DNA of 64,000 nucleotides from Amylostereum areolatum. Lineage: Eukaryota; Basidiomycota; Agaricomycetes; Russulales; Stereaceae. The stretch covers positions 1,364,001 through 1,428,000 of the forward strand of contig SAXG01000003.1 in assembly GCA_012932865.1 (NCBI GenBank), read 5' to 3'. The notes beneath the pieces are model-generated. The model saw only the letters and a program-made list of their open reading frames with translations, was not told where the DNA came from and searched no databases. The position numbers were made by a program, and so were the translations under genes. Below, piece after piece: positions 11,989 to 26,172 of this stretch (its first letter is position 1; every line of letters begins with the position of its first letter).

Positions 11989-12499
11989 ATGCTTCCCTGG
12001 CTGCTCTCTTTGTTGATGGAGGTACCTTTTCTCCCCTACCTCTTTTCCTTCTCCGATCTTCATTCTCGCCCCCCAGCAAGCCCAAGCATCCGAAACCCGT
12101 CCCCCCACCGATTACGGCGCTTTCGTCCTCGCCGTCCTCGCCGACATGTCCCGCCGCTCCCCCACCATGGACCAGCCCACCCTCCGCCACTGCCTCGGCC
12201 TCGCCTCCTCCTACCTCATGACAGACACCACCACCAATCCCGCAGGCGGCCTACAAACATGGAGCCTCGGGTTCAATCGACTCGTCGACGTCCTGGTCGC
12301 GCTGCACGCCCGAGGCATCCTGGAGTTTGACACCATCGACGTCGCGTCCAAAGCCTGTTCAGAATGCTGGAGCGCTGGCGACAACTGGAGGGGGTTGGAG
12401 GAGTGTCGAGAGGTCATACGGAACGTGGCCGCAAAGCTGAAGCGACTGCTGGACGAAAACGGGCGGACATATCAGGGCAGGCGAGTGTACGTGCCGTAG
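11989..12499 (+). CDS. small unknown protein
   Basis: Two exons: ATG 11989 to the donor after ATGGAG near 12022, then the acceptor CCCCAG near 12077 to the stop at 12497-12499. The protein is about 150 residues, helical and soluble, without signal peptide or membrane segment. Visible features are TLRHCLGLASSYL, a hydrophobic LVDVLVALHARGI segment, two Cys near CSECWSAGDNW, and a basic C-terminal helix VIRNVAAKLKRLL. I do not recognise the family. The smooth codon use, proper splice junction and 376 bp of clean flank suggest a real gene. Confidence 0.6.
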
Positions 12500-12876
12500 A
12501 CGAGCGAGCACCCCCGATTTCGACGAGGATCGATGTATCATATACATAGTCTGTACGATTACCTGCTTGCCCTTCCGTCGATGCCGCGCGATCGACGCTT
12601 TTCTCGCAGACTCGTTCTCATCCCCATGGTGCCCCCGCATCCTGGCCGCGTCTCTTTTTTAACTTTGCAACCCGAAAAAGAAGTCCACGCGAACTCGGAT
12701 TCGGAGATGACGTCGTGCCTTCCCTGATCATCACGTGCTTTGTTTCGCCGTCGTCGCGCGCCGCGGGCATTCGGCTGCTCGGCACTGTCCATCGCTCTCC
12801 CTCTCCGTCTTGTTCTCGCCATCTCCTCTTTCATCCTCCTCCTCGATTCACCCATCTCCCCATCAACGCTTTCCGG
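12500..12876. promoter_or_regulatory. intergenic region and PX gene promoter
   Basis: 377 bp upstream of the PX-domain gene. It holds a CACGTG at 12732-12737 and CT-rich sequence just before the ATG. No gene is seen. Confidence 0.45.
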
Positions 12877-15800
12877 ATGGCAGACGCCCTCCCGCCCCCC
12901 CGCCCCCGCCCCCTTCCCACCCAAGGCCTGCCTTCAAACCCCCGCCTTCGCCCCAGTCGCTCTCCCCCACCCGTCCCCGACTCCGATGACGCACTCTCCC
13001 CGTCCGTCGCCACACCCGTAGACCAACCGCGCGCGACTTCCCCAGAACCTGTCTCTCCCACACAACCCGACGAGTCGTCGACACTGACCCCCGTCCGAGC
13101 TCACTATCTCAAGAAGACCCTCATCCAACTCCAGTTCTCCAGGGAGATTCAGGGCATCACTTCCTCCCCACCCAACAACATCTCCACCCTCTCCTTCCTC
13201 GGCCCTCCCTTCTCTCCCCCTCCCAAGTCCGCTACTCCTCTCGATCTCCCCTTCCTTCGCTTTGTCTTCCGACAATTCATTCAGACCTTCCCCTTCCTCG
13301 TCGCCGCCCCCAAGGACTTTTGGCCGGAGAAGGTCCAGCCTTTCATTGCCTCCTTGCTCTCCCGCAACCTCTTCGCCTCTTCCTCCGTTCTCGAGGACAA
13401 TCCAGACGCCGACCAAGCCGGCACAGCAAAGCTCATCGCCAAGGCCGAGCGCAACTTCGCCTTGTTCGTCAACTACGCCGTCAAGATCGTCGAGAAAGAA
13501 GAGGTCGTTCGCCTGAACCAAACCGATCTCGATCGCCTCGAGTTTTTGGCCAAGAAACGTCACGCGCGCCTGCTCAAGGTCAAGGACGTCTTCGAGGTCA
13601 ACATCGTTTCCGTTCGGACCGTCCTCGAGAAGGGCAGGGTGAGGAGTAGAGCCCATGAGGCGCGTCGCATCTCCGAACTCTGCCACCTCCTCCCTAACAC
13701 TACCACTATTCACAGGAATTCATCATCCGCCTCCGTCGCTCCCGACAGGAAGATGTGTATGTTTCGCGGCGATACGGCGACTTCAAGACGCTCGCGGACG
13801 AAGTGCGTGCTCTCTCGCTCTTTCTCGGCCATCCAATACTAACCGCCACAGCTTCGCAAAAGGTATCCGGACGAACTCGTGAGGCCCCCTCCGTCCAAAG
13901 ACCGAACCTACGTCAACGTGCCTTCATCCTCCCTTTCCCGAGGGGACAGCAACGACTCCCTTCCCATGTCCCCCTCGTCCCCCTACCAATCCCGCGAGCC
14001 GTCCTCGCCCGCGAGAAGAACCGCCTCACCCTCCGTGCTTACTTGCACTCTCTCATGGCGATTTCGGCGATCGCCGCCTCGCCCGTGATGCAGTCCTTCC
14101 TTACTTCCAATCCCACAACGCTCACCCTCGCGGAACTGGACGACGCGCACCGCCGCGAAGAGGCGGACAAATTGCGCGAAGACGGGCGAAAGCATTTCGC
14201 GAAGGAAGTCGCCGCCCGCGTCGACGCCCTGCGGGACACCGTCAAGGGCTTCAAGGGCGACGTCATGGGAAAGGGTACGAACCCCACTTTGGCTGCCTAG
14301 GTATATCGATTGGTTGAATCGCTCCTTACAGACGGGTTGACGCACCTATTCGCCGTGATCAAGACGACAGATGACATTCGGGCGCTGCCCCCCGATTTCC
14401 AGGCGGTCATCGAATGGGGACTGCATCTCGTAAGTACCCCGTTTGTCTTGTGTCATATGCGCACCTTTGACGCTGGCCTCAGCTTGGCATCGACGGTATT
14501 CCATCATTTCGTGGCGGCGGACGATGCTTCGCAGAGCCTGGCAGGACTGAAGCGAATACATGGCTTGATGCCGTACTTCATGCTCAAAGGGGCGCTGAAG
14601 ATCAGCAATCCTGTCGGCATGATACGCAGTATGTGAATGTCGTCTCAGAACTCACAGCCGCTCTCTGAACGCTCTGATAGGCGTCCTGGATCTGTTCATG
14701 GCACAGCCGTTCGGGGGAAGGAGCCTTTTGCAACGGTGCGGCCTTTCCGTCGGTGTCGCGCCGCATACATCCTAACGAACGGGGTTCAGGATGTTCACAA
14801 GCTCCTCTCTTCGAAGAGGTCAAGGCACTTGGAGGAGGACATCCAAGCCGTCAAAGACAAGGTCGAGGACCCTATCATCTGCGAGAAGATTCGTCAGTTC
14901 GTATACGCGCCCCGGGAGATCCAGGAAATCTACAAGGCAGACGCCGGTAAGCGCCAGCGACCCCCCCTTCCAGTTCCTGTCCAACCTTTTGGCCCACAGA
15001 CGAAGAGAAAGTGCATATATTCACCGCGATCCTCCGTTCGGGGGAAAACCCCCCCTTGTCTCGCGCGCAGATGCATCGCGTCCTCCGTGCTCACCGCGCC
15101 CATGCCGAGTACATGCAGCAAAGGGACAGTCTGGCCGACTCGGACGATGACGACGGTCCTCAAAACGAGGACGCGTGGTTGTTCGAGGACCTCGGTATTC
15201 TCGCGAAGCTGTATTCACGCTTGCGAGACAAACAACAGATGATAGAACTCATATTCGAGGCAAGTCTTTATGCGTACACGATGCACTGTCCGTGGCTGAC
15301 CGTCTCACAGGGTGTCACCGCCGATCTATTGAAAGACATTATCACCATTTTCTACTCCCCTTTGGCCCAGGTCTACCGAGCCGCGAGCATCGCCGACTCC
15401 ATAGGCGACTTGCAGAATTTCATCAATGACCTTATTCGGACCGTAGAATCGACTGAAGAACGTGCGTCACATTACGCCCGATCATCAGATAACCGTGTCA
15501 ACTAACGGGGATCGGATGTTCCAGTCAGCCAGGAAGATCCCCGAAGGACCGTTCAGATTTTCATAGACCTTATTCACAGACACGAGCAAGCGTTTTACAG
15601 CTTCGTGCACAAAGTCCACTCTAAGGGCGAAGGCCTCTTTACCGGCCTAATGCGCTGGATCGAACTGTTCCTCACCATCATCCGCGAAGGGCTCGGCCCG
15701 CCCCAAAGCCTCGAGTTCCTCCTCCCTCACGCGGGCGAGGAACGGCAAGGCATTCTCGAGGAGATCGACGCGGTCGCCTTGTACCATTACAAGCTCAAGA

Positions 15801-16667
15801 TCGCGCACGAGAGCAAGATCCGGCGGCGGTTCGGGAACGCGTCCGACACGAGCGCGGAGGACGAGACGGCGCAGGCGATCGTGGACGGCTTCGTGCGCGA
15901 TTTCACGTACGGGGATCTGATGGTGGGGGACGCGCAGGACGTGGCGGTGGAGGACGGCGACTCGGAAGGGAGCTGGGACGAGAGCAGCGAGTACGACGAC
16001 ACCGACACCGACGAGAGCGCCTCCAGCGACTCCCAAGACGGCCCGCGCGCCCCAGCCTCCGCCGGCCTCGCGCGCACGCGCACGATGCCGCCCCCGCGCC
16101 AAGCCTTCCCCGGCACGCAAACGTCGAACGGGACGCCCCCGCCCGCCTCGGTGCGCAGCACGTCCTCGCGCTCGCGCCTGCTCTCCACCCCCACGCCCCT
16201 GCGCAAGGCGCGCTCCATGACCTTCGGCCCTGACGTCCCGCCCGCGCGCGCGAGCCTCGACGCCGCGCCGCCCGTCCCCGCCCTGCCCCGCGCGTTCGCC
16301 GCGCTCGCGATCAACAAACCCCTGCCCTCGAACCCCGCACCGGCGGGGCGCCGGCCCCCGCCCCCCTCGAGGCCCGCGCCGCCCCCGCCGACGGACTCTT
16401 CCCGGTCGACGTCGTCCGAACGCAGCAGCCGACGGCAACGGTACGACGCCGTCAGGGGCCCCTCCAAGTCGCGCGCGGACAAGGACAAGACGAAGACGAG
16501 GGCGCCCGAGGCGGCGAAGCACCCCGAGCTCAAGCGCATACCGGAGCTGCTTCCTATTTTTGTGGAGATGGTGCGTACCCTTTTGTTGTTCTCGTTGATG
16601 TTGTCGTTGTTGGCTTACCCCGACTGTCTCGCAGATGAGGCCTCACTTACGACCCCGCAACCTATGA
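12877..16667 (+). CDS. PX domain protein with DUF3818 (yeast Ypr097w/Lec1-like)
   Basis: Phosphoinositide-binding protein of the fungal PXB-PX-DUF3818 architecture, expected on membranes. A Pro-rich N terminus is followed by the PX-associated block (LTPVRAHYLKKTLIQLQF). The PX domain has FIIRLRRS and VSRRYGDFKTLADELRKRYPDEL. The large DUF3818 region includes GLMPYFMLKGALKISNPVGMI and LFMAQPFGGRSLLQR. A Ser/Pro/Ala-rich tail with RPPPPSRP-type stretches closes the protein, then a final short exon from 16635 with its stop at 16665-16667. Two frame problems remain. The conserved REKNRLTLRAYLHSL block is out of frame with the PX domain (one base short or two too many near 13990). The block HHFVAADDASQSL is one base out after the intron ending near 14482. 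The remaining junctions are consistent. Confidence 0.83.
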
Positions 16668-17141
16668 TACGATCCCCACGCAACGACCCGCTGTGTTCAC
16701 TCACTTTTATCCCCGCCCATATATATCTGCGTCTCCCTTGTATGTTGTACAGTGCTCTACACTCGCGAGAAGGGTCCTCTCGCCTTGCTGTATCTTATAT
16801 AATTCCCGCTCCCTCTCGCCTCGGACTTTCGATTGGAATGTATTCAGACTCTGTGGATTGTCGGGTGCGCGGCCGTTCACGCCTCGGAGTAGAACAGACG
16901 TGGGTATTATCATGCAGTCTATGTGATGTATGTTATGTATGTCTCCTCCAAATAATGCACGATGAGTTCGCGATAGATCAAGATGGCCCCGTCTTCGGCC
17001 GTGGCGTCGTCGTCGTTAGCTTAGACTCCTCCCCTCCCTCCACTCCGCAAGTTGAGGGAAAGATTACTGTATACCAATCGTGGCGCGCGCAGGACCCGCT
17101 GCGACACCCGCGCCCTACGGATGCGAATGGCGGCCCTGCCA
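16668..17141. other. convergent intergenic region PX gene / NDR kinase
   Basis: 474 bp between two stop codons. It is AT-richer around 16720-16960, consistent with two 3' UTRs. No coding signal. Confidence 0.5.
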
Positions 17142-19051
<1,910 letters not shown>

Positions 19052-19549
19052 GCTGGGGTTCGTGCGGGGTCGGGTCAGTCGTGTGGTAGTAGTTGTCGGC
19101 AAACAACATACAAGACCATAGAAACCGTTCAAGTCGAAGCGTCACGTGACGTCTCGTACAACGTAAATTTAAAGGCGCTGCCGCGGACGTTAGTCTCTCG
19201 TAGCCAGCCTTCAAACAGAAGATAGTCGTTCTGGCGGACGTCGTGATCGTGATTCGTGGGCATCGATGTCACTTACCCTCAAATGAACTGCAAACTTTAA
19301 GAGCAGGCCGGTCCTTCCAGGAGACGTATTTAGCATTGTGATCCGCATATAGTCGTACAAAGTAAGGAAGGGTAGTAATACAGCATCAGGCTTCCGTTCA
19401 CTCCGGGCTCCGAATCAGTGTTATTAGCCATGGCCTAGTAGGTATGAATGAAAGCGAGGAGAAGGTCATAGTGGGAACAGAGAGTAAACTAACAAAGCAG
19501 GAAATGGAGCAGATCACGTAGATAGAGCACAGAGGCACCGTCGGGATGA
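19052..19549. promoter_or_regulatory. NDR kinase upstream region
   Basis: 498 bp between the kinase start and the 3' end of the next leftward gene. It holds the symmetrical GTCACGTGAC at 19142-19151. Otherwise nothing recognisable. Confidence 0.45.
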
Positions 19550-20780
19550 TCAACCGTTATACAGATTATTGAACAAGTGCGCCTCGGAGGCAGCCCACTG
19601 TGGTTCGTCTGGTCTTCCTCCTCCTGCAGTCGGAGACTGGGAGTTAGACGGTCCAATGTTATAGACTCCTGCTCCTGGCGGCGGCCCGAGCGGGCGATTT
19701 GAAGGAGTCGCGAGAGGCTGATTCGAAGATGTGAACGAGGATGAAGCGAAGCTGTACATGCTGGCTCTGTCGGACGAATCCCGCATGCCGTAAAATTGTT
19801 GAGATGGCGTGGAGAATGAGGCGGTTGCTCTATGGCCACGAGGAGGGGTCGATCTGATGAAACAGTCAGAGGAGTGAAGCAAAGGTATCTGTTGAAGATG
19901 ACTTACAGGGCGGTATTGGGATACGTAGGCGGAGATCGGGTAGGTAAATGTGGCGTGACGGCGGCACTGCAGGGATATTAGATAGCAGGCAAGGGTATAG
20001 ATTAGAGGGCGCGTACTTGTAAAAAGCAGATGCGCCACCAGAGACAGAGGTGGGTGAACCCTGGGAAGCGTGCGGCTTCGCATACGCTACCGAGGGATCA
20101 AAAGACATTCGAGAGGTCATGGCACTAGATACGTTCCTCGGAGCGGTGGGGGGCGAGGAACGAGCTATCGCCGAGGGACCCGACGGATATGCTATACTGG
20201 GAAAGGTGTGATGGGGCGGTCTTGGAGACGTATGGAAAGATTGAGGAGCTTGGGGTGAGAAGTTGTGGGTGTGGCGAGAGGTGGGAAAGGGGGGAGAGGC
20301 CAAGGGTGATGAAGGACGAGAATCGGGACCATTGTGGGGAGGATAAGCGACTTGTCCGAAAGGTGAGCGATCGGCGGACGGGGCAGTGGGGGTGAATGGT
20401 GGCGGGGGTGATTCCTGTTCGTCTGAATCGTCTGAATCGTCCGCGGAGCCGTCAACGATGACGAGGCGAGAGGGACGAGTGGGAGGTCGAGAAGACTGAG
20501 CGAGACTCGTTCGGTATTGCAGCTCGAGCTGGAGAGGATGAGGGGGACAAACCTTGAGAGACTGAACGGCTAGTTTGAGATCACGTTTGGGAGTACGGGA
20601 AGAGGAGGGGGGTGGATTATAACTATCGGCCACGGCATCGAAGACGGCGGCGTCGTAGACGAGAAAGCCATCTTCGTCCACGATACGGGTGGAATGTCGG
20701 GCGCGTTTTTCCTGAACGGAATGTTCGTAGGAGGGGAGACCGGCGGAGTCGTGAAGAGCAGGAGAGGAGGGACGGGACAT
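19550..20780 (-). CDS. Ser/Pro-rich unknown protein
   Basis: Start MSRPSSPALHDSAGLPSYEH at 20780, stop at 19552-19550. The one ordered-looking block is ARHSTRIVDEDGFLVYDAAV followed by KRDLKLAVQSLKV, which resembles the conserved part of other basidiomycete unknowns. The rest is Ser/Pro/Thr-rich with an acidic SADDSDDSDEQE stretch and many SP/TP sites, so it is probably disordered and phosphorylated. Introns are read after SAFYK (donor GTACGC near 20016) and after YPNTAL (donor GTAAGT near 19908); both restore the frame. No membrane segment or catalytic motif is visible. It lies tail to head with the NDR kinase. Confidence 0.6.
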
Positions 20781-21136
20781 GGTGGTCGGAGGGAAAGGAG
20801 CCCGTGGTGGGGGGAGAAGACGGAGGGGCGGAGATGAAGGGCAAGGGTAGGAAGGCGGTGCGAGAGAGCTAGTGAGGGGTGGGCGCAGGCACCTGCACTC
20901 TGGCGGGGTGAGCAGAATCCGCGCGGCACGCCACGGCCAGGCGCGCGCGACCACGTGCACCCTCTGAGGCTCGTTCCGTATGTTTTCCGCATATGTCGGC
21001 CGTCATCGGATTGGATCGGTGGGCAGGAGAGAACACCGGTGGGCAATGTTTATCAGCTTCCATGCATTCACTCCGCTGGACGGCGACGGACCCGGTCCTT
21101 TCTTCCTGATCCATCCACTGGCACCCAGCCATCGCT
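20781..21136. promoter_or_regulatory. intergenic region upstream of the Ser/Pro-rich gene
   Basis: 356 bp between the start of the Ser/Pro-rich gene and the MED20 stop. It holds a CACGTG at 20952-20957. No gene is seen. Confidence 0.4.
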
Positions 21137-22198
21137 TCAAACCAGTCCTTCCGACTTGAGCGCTCCAATTATCAAGTACGCTGACCGTCGATCGCGATCG
21201 ATCCCCACCCAATCCCCCCGCTTCCCCTCCTCCTCCTTCTCCTCCTCCTCGCTCACGAACAGGTCATCTTCCCCACCCCCTCTCCTTCGTTTCTCCCGCT
21301 CCGCCTCCACCTCCGCCTCTTCCTTGGCCTTTTCTTCCGCTTCCCGGTCCCACAGCACGTCCTCCCACTGCCCGTCACTGATCGTCACCGCCACCGTCTT
21401 CGCGTCGCGCACGTTCGGAAGCACAGACACCAGCAATGCCGATAGCAGCCCTGACGCTTCCTCCGAGCTCATGGCCGCCACAGGCAAGTATTCCGCCTAC
21501 ATCATGACGTGAGATCCCCCTTCACCTGCCATCATACTTTACATGAACCCACCTCGAGCAACATCCCCTTCACCGAGTTCCCGTTCTGAACCACGTTGCC
21601 TGCCCGTACGATCCAGTCCGTTCCAATAGAAAATATATTGCCGTCGATCGTCAGTTGCTGTTGGCTCCCATGCCTATTCTGCGAGGGATTGGTCGCATTC
21701 TGCTTCGTCGAGATCCACCGCGCCCGAAGCAATCCAAGCAGCTGTTCCAGCGCCCCAGGAGGACTCAGCGTCAGGAACGTGTTTCGGTAGTGCGGCGGCT
21801 CTACAGGTGTCGTATTCGGGTTCTGCGATGCGTGATACGCAAGGTCGGCGCGCGTCGGCGCGAACGCAGTCGTCCACCAGAACGAATACATTCTCGTTCA
21901 TCGTCAGAGCGCACATCGTGCGTTCGGTCATAGACTGTCCCGGTATCGAGCCTAGCATCGACCGGTACGACTTGACGGACAGCTGCCATTTGGCCCGAAA
22001 TTGGCCCTGTGTGACCGCGTTCTGTAAGAGCGGATGGGACGAGCATACCGCAAAGCCCGTACGTTGTGGTTGCGGATGATGTTGTCGTTGATCAAATCGA
22101 GACCAGTGGTGGGCGCGTTGATCCAACGCGCAAGTCTTCGTTCGTCGTCAGGGAATGTCGAGGGTAGAGGATGGTGCGACATACCCAGTTATTCCCAT
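21137..22198 (-). CDS. MED20: Mediator complex subunit 20
   Basis: Head-module subunit of Mediator, which links activators to RNA polymerase II. The start is MGITG (ATG 22198), then an intron with donor GTATGT. The next exon reads LARWINAPTTGLDLINDNI, and after another intron NAVTQGQFRAKWQLSVKSY. These are followed by RSMLGSIPGQSMTERTMC, YRNTFLTLSPPGALEQL and NSVKGMLLE joined to AEYLPVAAM. This order fits MED20. Between ENVFVLVDD and APTRADLAYH (near 21870) the frame shifts by one base. Either there is one base too many, or a 67-nt intron removes the segment from GTATTC to CATCGCAG. The C terminus is a fungal-type Glu/Lys-rich extension ending after AYLIIGALKSEG. Confidence 0.85.
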
Positions 22199-22359
22199 GG
22201 ATAGGCCAGGCCGAGTTGCACGCAGCAAACAGGAAGAAAGCGGGGTGAATGAGAAACGTCAATTGTTAAACGTTAACGCGGCACATCCACGTGATCGACG
22301 CGTTGTGCGATCGCGGTCAGGCGTTTCTTCTCTCCGCTTTCCCAACCTCTGCGATCCTC
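22199..22359. promoter_or_regulatory. divergent promoter MED20 / ORC4
   Basis: 161 bp between divergent start codons, with CACGTG at 22288-22293 and a short AT-rich stretch near 22260-22275. Confidence 0.5.
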
Positions 22360-24887
22360 ATGCCACCGAAGCGCAAAGCACCCGCTATCCAGGATGAAGA
22401 ACAGCCCCCGACGACCCGAAGAAGAACGCGCTCCACCGCCGCTCTTCCGCCATCCGCACCGCTCGATCCACCGCCCGCCCCCACACGTCGAAAAGGTCGG
22501 GCTCCCAAGGCCTCCACCTCATCCGCACCGGAAGTTGCGGGGAAGCCCGCGAATAAACTTCAACCAAGGAACTAGACTAGCTCAATCACGCTCGAAGCTT
22601 CCTGTTATCGTGTCGGATAGTGGTGACTCAGACTCCACGGAAACGGCGGAGACCAAGAAACCCGCCAGGAGACTCAGGAAACAACCGACAGCCAAGGATA
22701 GAAATGGACGCGATACCTTACAGACTCCCGAAGGTGTGGGCGCTCCCTCGGCGAAGGCGGAAGCTCCTGTCACGAGAGGATCAAAGCGAGGAAGGGGGAC
22801 TAACAACCCACCGAAAGAAGTCAATGACTCCGACGCATCCCATGGCGGCCGTGACGCGCTCAACCCGCGGGACCAGGTCAACACAGGACATCGCAAAAGC
22901 TCCCGAAGCTGGACATCCCGGTGACAGTAGACTTCATAAGAAGTCCAAGGCAGTGGAGGCATATCCACCTCGCAGGACCAGGTCGACGAAGGCGTCTGCC
23001 AAAGACCTGTCAGGCAGTGCGGATTCCGAAGATGAAATTATACTCTCTCCAAAGAAACGTCGAACCCCTGCTCAAACACCTCCCTCCACCAATAACGGGC
23101 GCTTCGTCTTGGATGCCGTCGAAATTACTACCCCTATCGACTTCCCCGAGCTCAAAGTGGTCCCTGTTCCCGCTGGCTCCCCTACTCCACGACGTAATCC
23201 ACGCGCCGCCTCATCTCCTCTTATCCCTACTCGTCTATCAACCGCCACGCCGCCCCCTTCCCCGAAGCGGAAGCTCGGTCCTCCCGCTCGCAAATCTGCC
23301 AACACCACAAGCACACGCACTCCCGGCCTCATCCCAGAGCATCTTTATCCTTGTCTCCACGCACAAAAACGGGCTATCCTGGCATCTTTCCGAGATCCAT
23401 CCCTCGTTGAGGCTGACGAAGACGGCGAAACATCACCTAATACCACTGCTCGCCAACAGTTATGTGATCTTTTGAAGGGAACGGTCAGTCGAGGAGAAGG
23501 GAACAGCTGTATGCTCATCGGACCACGAGGAAGTGGAAAAACGCGAGTACGTAGTCCTATCGAGATCCTTAGTTGTCTGAGACGAACCTGTTCCAGATCG
23601 TAAACGACGCTCTTTCGACCCTCCCAGGCAAACCTATTGTCGTTCGTCTCTCCGGACAGGTTCAGCATAGTGACAGACTGGCCCTCCGTGAGATCGCTCG
23701 GCAGGTCGCCCAACAGACAGAGCAAGCCTTTGGCGCCGAAGCCGAAGGAGACTTTGACGATGAACCTAATCCGTTTGTCGATGACCCTTTGGCCCCTGCT
23801 CCCCCACCTCCTTCACACCTTCCTACCCTGATCTCCTCACTGCCAAGCCTCGCTCGTCCAACCATCATCGTCATGGACTCGTTCGATCTTTTTGCTCTCC
23901 ACGGCCGGCAAGCACTCTTATACTGCCTTCTGGACACCGCTCAAAGCTGCCGCGCCGGTACCGGCAGCAAGGGCATCGCCGTTGTAGGCGTTACAACCCG
24001 TGTCGACACGATCAACCTTCTGGAGAAACGGGTCAAGAGTCGGTTTTCGGGACGTATGTTGAGGACCGCCGGCCCACGGAAGATGCAGGAATGGTCTGCC
24101 ATTGCAAAAGGGATGCTCTGCACGCCCCTTCCGTATCCAGACAAGGAATGGACGGAGCTATGGACTGCGGCGGTGGAACGATTTCTTGATGATCGCGTCG
24201 TGAAGGAAGTACTATCCGAGACCTTCGGCATCATGAGAGATGTTCGTATGCTTTGCCAGATTCTGGTTCGTCTACCGTGTCTCTTGCTTTAGTATATGGT
24301 TGACCGTCCATATAGACGGGTGCTGGTGTTGTCGCTGTCAATAACACACCCCTACCCCACGCCGTCGCTTTTGTCTGATACCGTCCAACTGCAACGAAGT
24401 CTGCCGGCATTCCCTTTCCTCAACTGTGCGTCACTTAATCCGACTGTCGGTTCTGGCTTGTTGATGTCGGTACAGCGCTGTCTTACGCCGCGATGTGCTT
24501 GCTGATAGCAGCAAATCATGAAAGAACTGCCGGCAACGACACAGTGACCTTCGAGATGCTGTACGAGTCCTTTCGGACGCAACTTCGGACATCCTTGTCC
24601 GCCCCCGTTGGCAGCATCGGCATGGTACGCTGCAGCCGCGAAGTTTTATTGACTGTGAGCTATTTATTGGACTAGTTCCAGCCTTCCTGCTAACGACTGC
24701 GCGTCCGTGCCAGACCTTCGAAAAGCTCATCGAAACCCGAATATTCGTGCCTGCGGCGACGACGTCCAGCGCAACATCCAAGCATTTTTTGCGCTATAGA
24801 TGCATGGTCGAGAGGGAGGACGTGAAGAGGGCCGTAGAGGCTAACGGGCAGACGAACCTGAAAAAATGGTTCAGCAAGGCTCAGTAG
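22360..24887 (+). CDS. ORC4: origin recognition complex subunit 4
   Basis: AAA+ subunit of ORC, which marks replication origins and loads MCM. The start MPPKRKAPAIQD opens a long basic, disordered N-terminal tail. Frame changes in this tail are explained by introns at 22496-22568 (73 nt) and about 22821-22887 (67 nt). The AAA+ domain has the Walker A motif GPRGSGKT followed by an intron, Walker B IIVMDSFDLF, the sensor stretch VVGVTTRVD and LLEKRVKSRF. The winged-helix C terminus ends LKKWFSKAQ at the stop 24885-24887. The tail carries several basic RTRST/KKRR clusters, in line with DNA binding. Confidence 0.9.
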
Positions 24888-25700
24888 TCGGCCGATTCTT
24901 CGTTTCGGGTCCTTGGGTGCGTAGGCCGGGTTGACCCACCGCTGTGGATGATCATCCAAGTTCTCCACTGACGCTTAACGCTGATATATAGAGCAGGGGT
25001 GACGTTCTGTCGGGGCCGCACGCGCCTACACTGTTTTGTAATTCTTCTCACTTCTGTGTCTTCGGTATTTTGGCCCTGCAATTGAAGAGGAGTTTTGAAG
25101 ACAAGGATGGGATACTTTCCGGACTATCACCATGTCCAAGTTTCTTCCAGTGATTCAAAGGATCGCAGATCAAGCACATAATTGGGGCACCCTGGCCGTC
25201 TCTGGGTGAGCCGCAACGCGCAACTACTTGAACAACTGTAACGCAACGGCAAAAAAAAAGAAAGTAGACCCCAATACGGCGCCGGTCTATGATACATGAA
25301 CGCTTCTCGTTGCCGATGTGTTGCTATCATCGTGAGAGTCCACATTGCCTGTTGAGCTGGTACGTGTTAGATGAGACTACACTCACGCTAACAGTCTTTT
25401 CCTACCCTTAACTCCAGCTCCCTCGGTATCTTGGGTCGACATAATAGCCGGTTTGACGAGATCCATCCAGATGAAAGCTTTTTTTTTGCTAACGAGCATC
25501 GTCATCATAGAGGTTGTCGGTGGTATCTGCCTCATATTCTGCTTCTTCTGGAAGCGCTATGGGACGTCGTAGCCTTTGCAATTTGATGCATGATGCCTCG
25601 CCGTACGAATCGGACGTTCCTTCGCGCCATCGGGCACGTAGCTTGTTGAGACCTGCGTATACATGCTGACGGACGCTATGCAGCATCGACATCCATTTCA

Positions 25701-25742
25701 TGCGTGGGACGCTGCGTTTCATGCGTGGGACGCTGCGTTTCA
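25701..25742. repeat. 21-bp direct tandem duplication
   Basis: Two perfect adjacent copies of a 21-bp unit beginning TGCGTGGGACGC, at 25701-25721 and 25722-25742. The unit is a multiple of three and leaves both strands open across it. Confidence 0.9.
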
Positions 25743-25881
25743 TATACCATTCAAGCTATCTCTACATCGTGAAGGCCTGTACAACTCAGCTCACTGCTAT
25801 GGCAGCATAAGAAGCTACGATGCTGCCTCCGACTTCTCTCTGTGTTTGTGCGTAAATTTTATCCTCATGCTCAAACTCTAA

Positions 25882-26172
25882 CTCACTGATCGATATGTAC
25901 AGCTTGCTTATCTGCGCCACCTTTATGACCAACTACTAATAATCTCGGAGACACACAAACGCGGTCAGTTCAACAGGCAAGAGGAATCTTGCCGCTGCCA
26001 TCGGGTCCTTACAGAGCGTGCTTGTACCGTCAACGAAATCTGGAGCGATATGCATACATGTCTTCCACTAGAATTGACAGCCCGCCATATTTGGGAACTT
26101 CGTTACCGTGAAGATGTATTCAATGATCTTGTCGACATCAGATTTGAGGTTGGTTTTTTGGACTTAGAATGA
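25882..26172 (+). CDS. possible terminal exon of an unknown gene
   Basis: About 96 codons are open after a TAA at 25879-25881 and end at TGA 26170-26172. A plausible acceptor (TGTACAG) ends at 25902. The translation contains RHLYDQLLIISETHKRG, NEIWSDMHTCLPLEL and ARHIWELRYREDV, with amino-acid composition like real protein rather than random sequence. No start codon or upstream exon was convincing and I do not recognise a family. An antisense open stretch overlaps its end, so it could also be a gene remnant. Confidence 0.25.
   Translation, partial: LTDRYVQLAYLRHLYDQLLIISETHKRGQFNRQEESCRCHRVLTERACTVNEIWSDMHTCLPLELTARHIWELRYREDVFNDLVDIRFEVGFLDLE

Noticed and set aside
15647..16522. 291-codon open stretch on the minus strand
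   Set aside because: It lies antisense to the conserved DUF3818 tail of the PX gene. Its Arg/Gly/Ala-rich composition is the mirror of GC-rich coding sequence.
22496..22887. Apparent frame breaks in the ORC4 N-terminal tail
   Set aside because: Two introns with acceptable GT...AG ends (73 nt at 22496-22568 and 67 nt ending in ACACAG near 22887) restore one continuous frame, so no defect is claimed.
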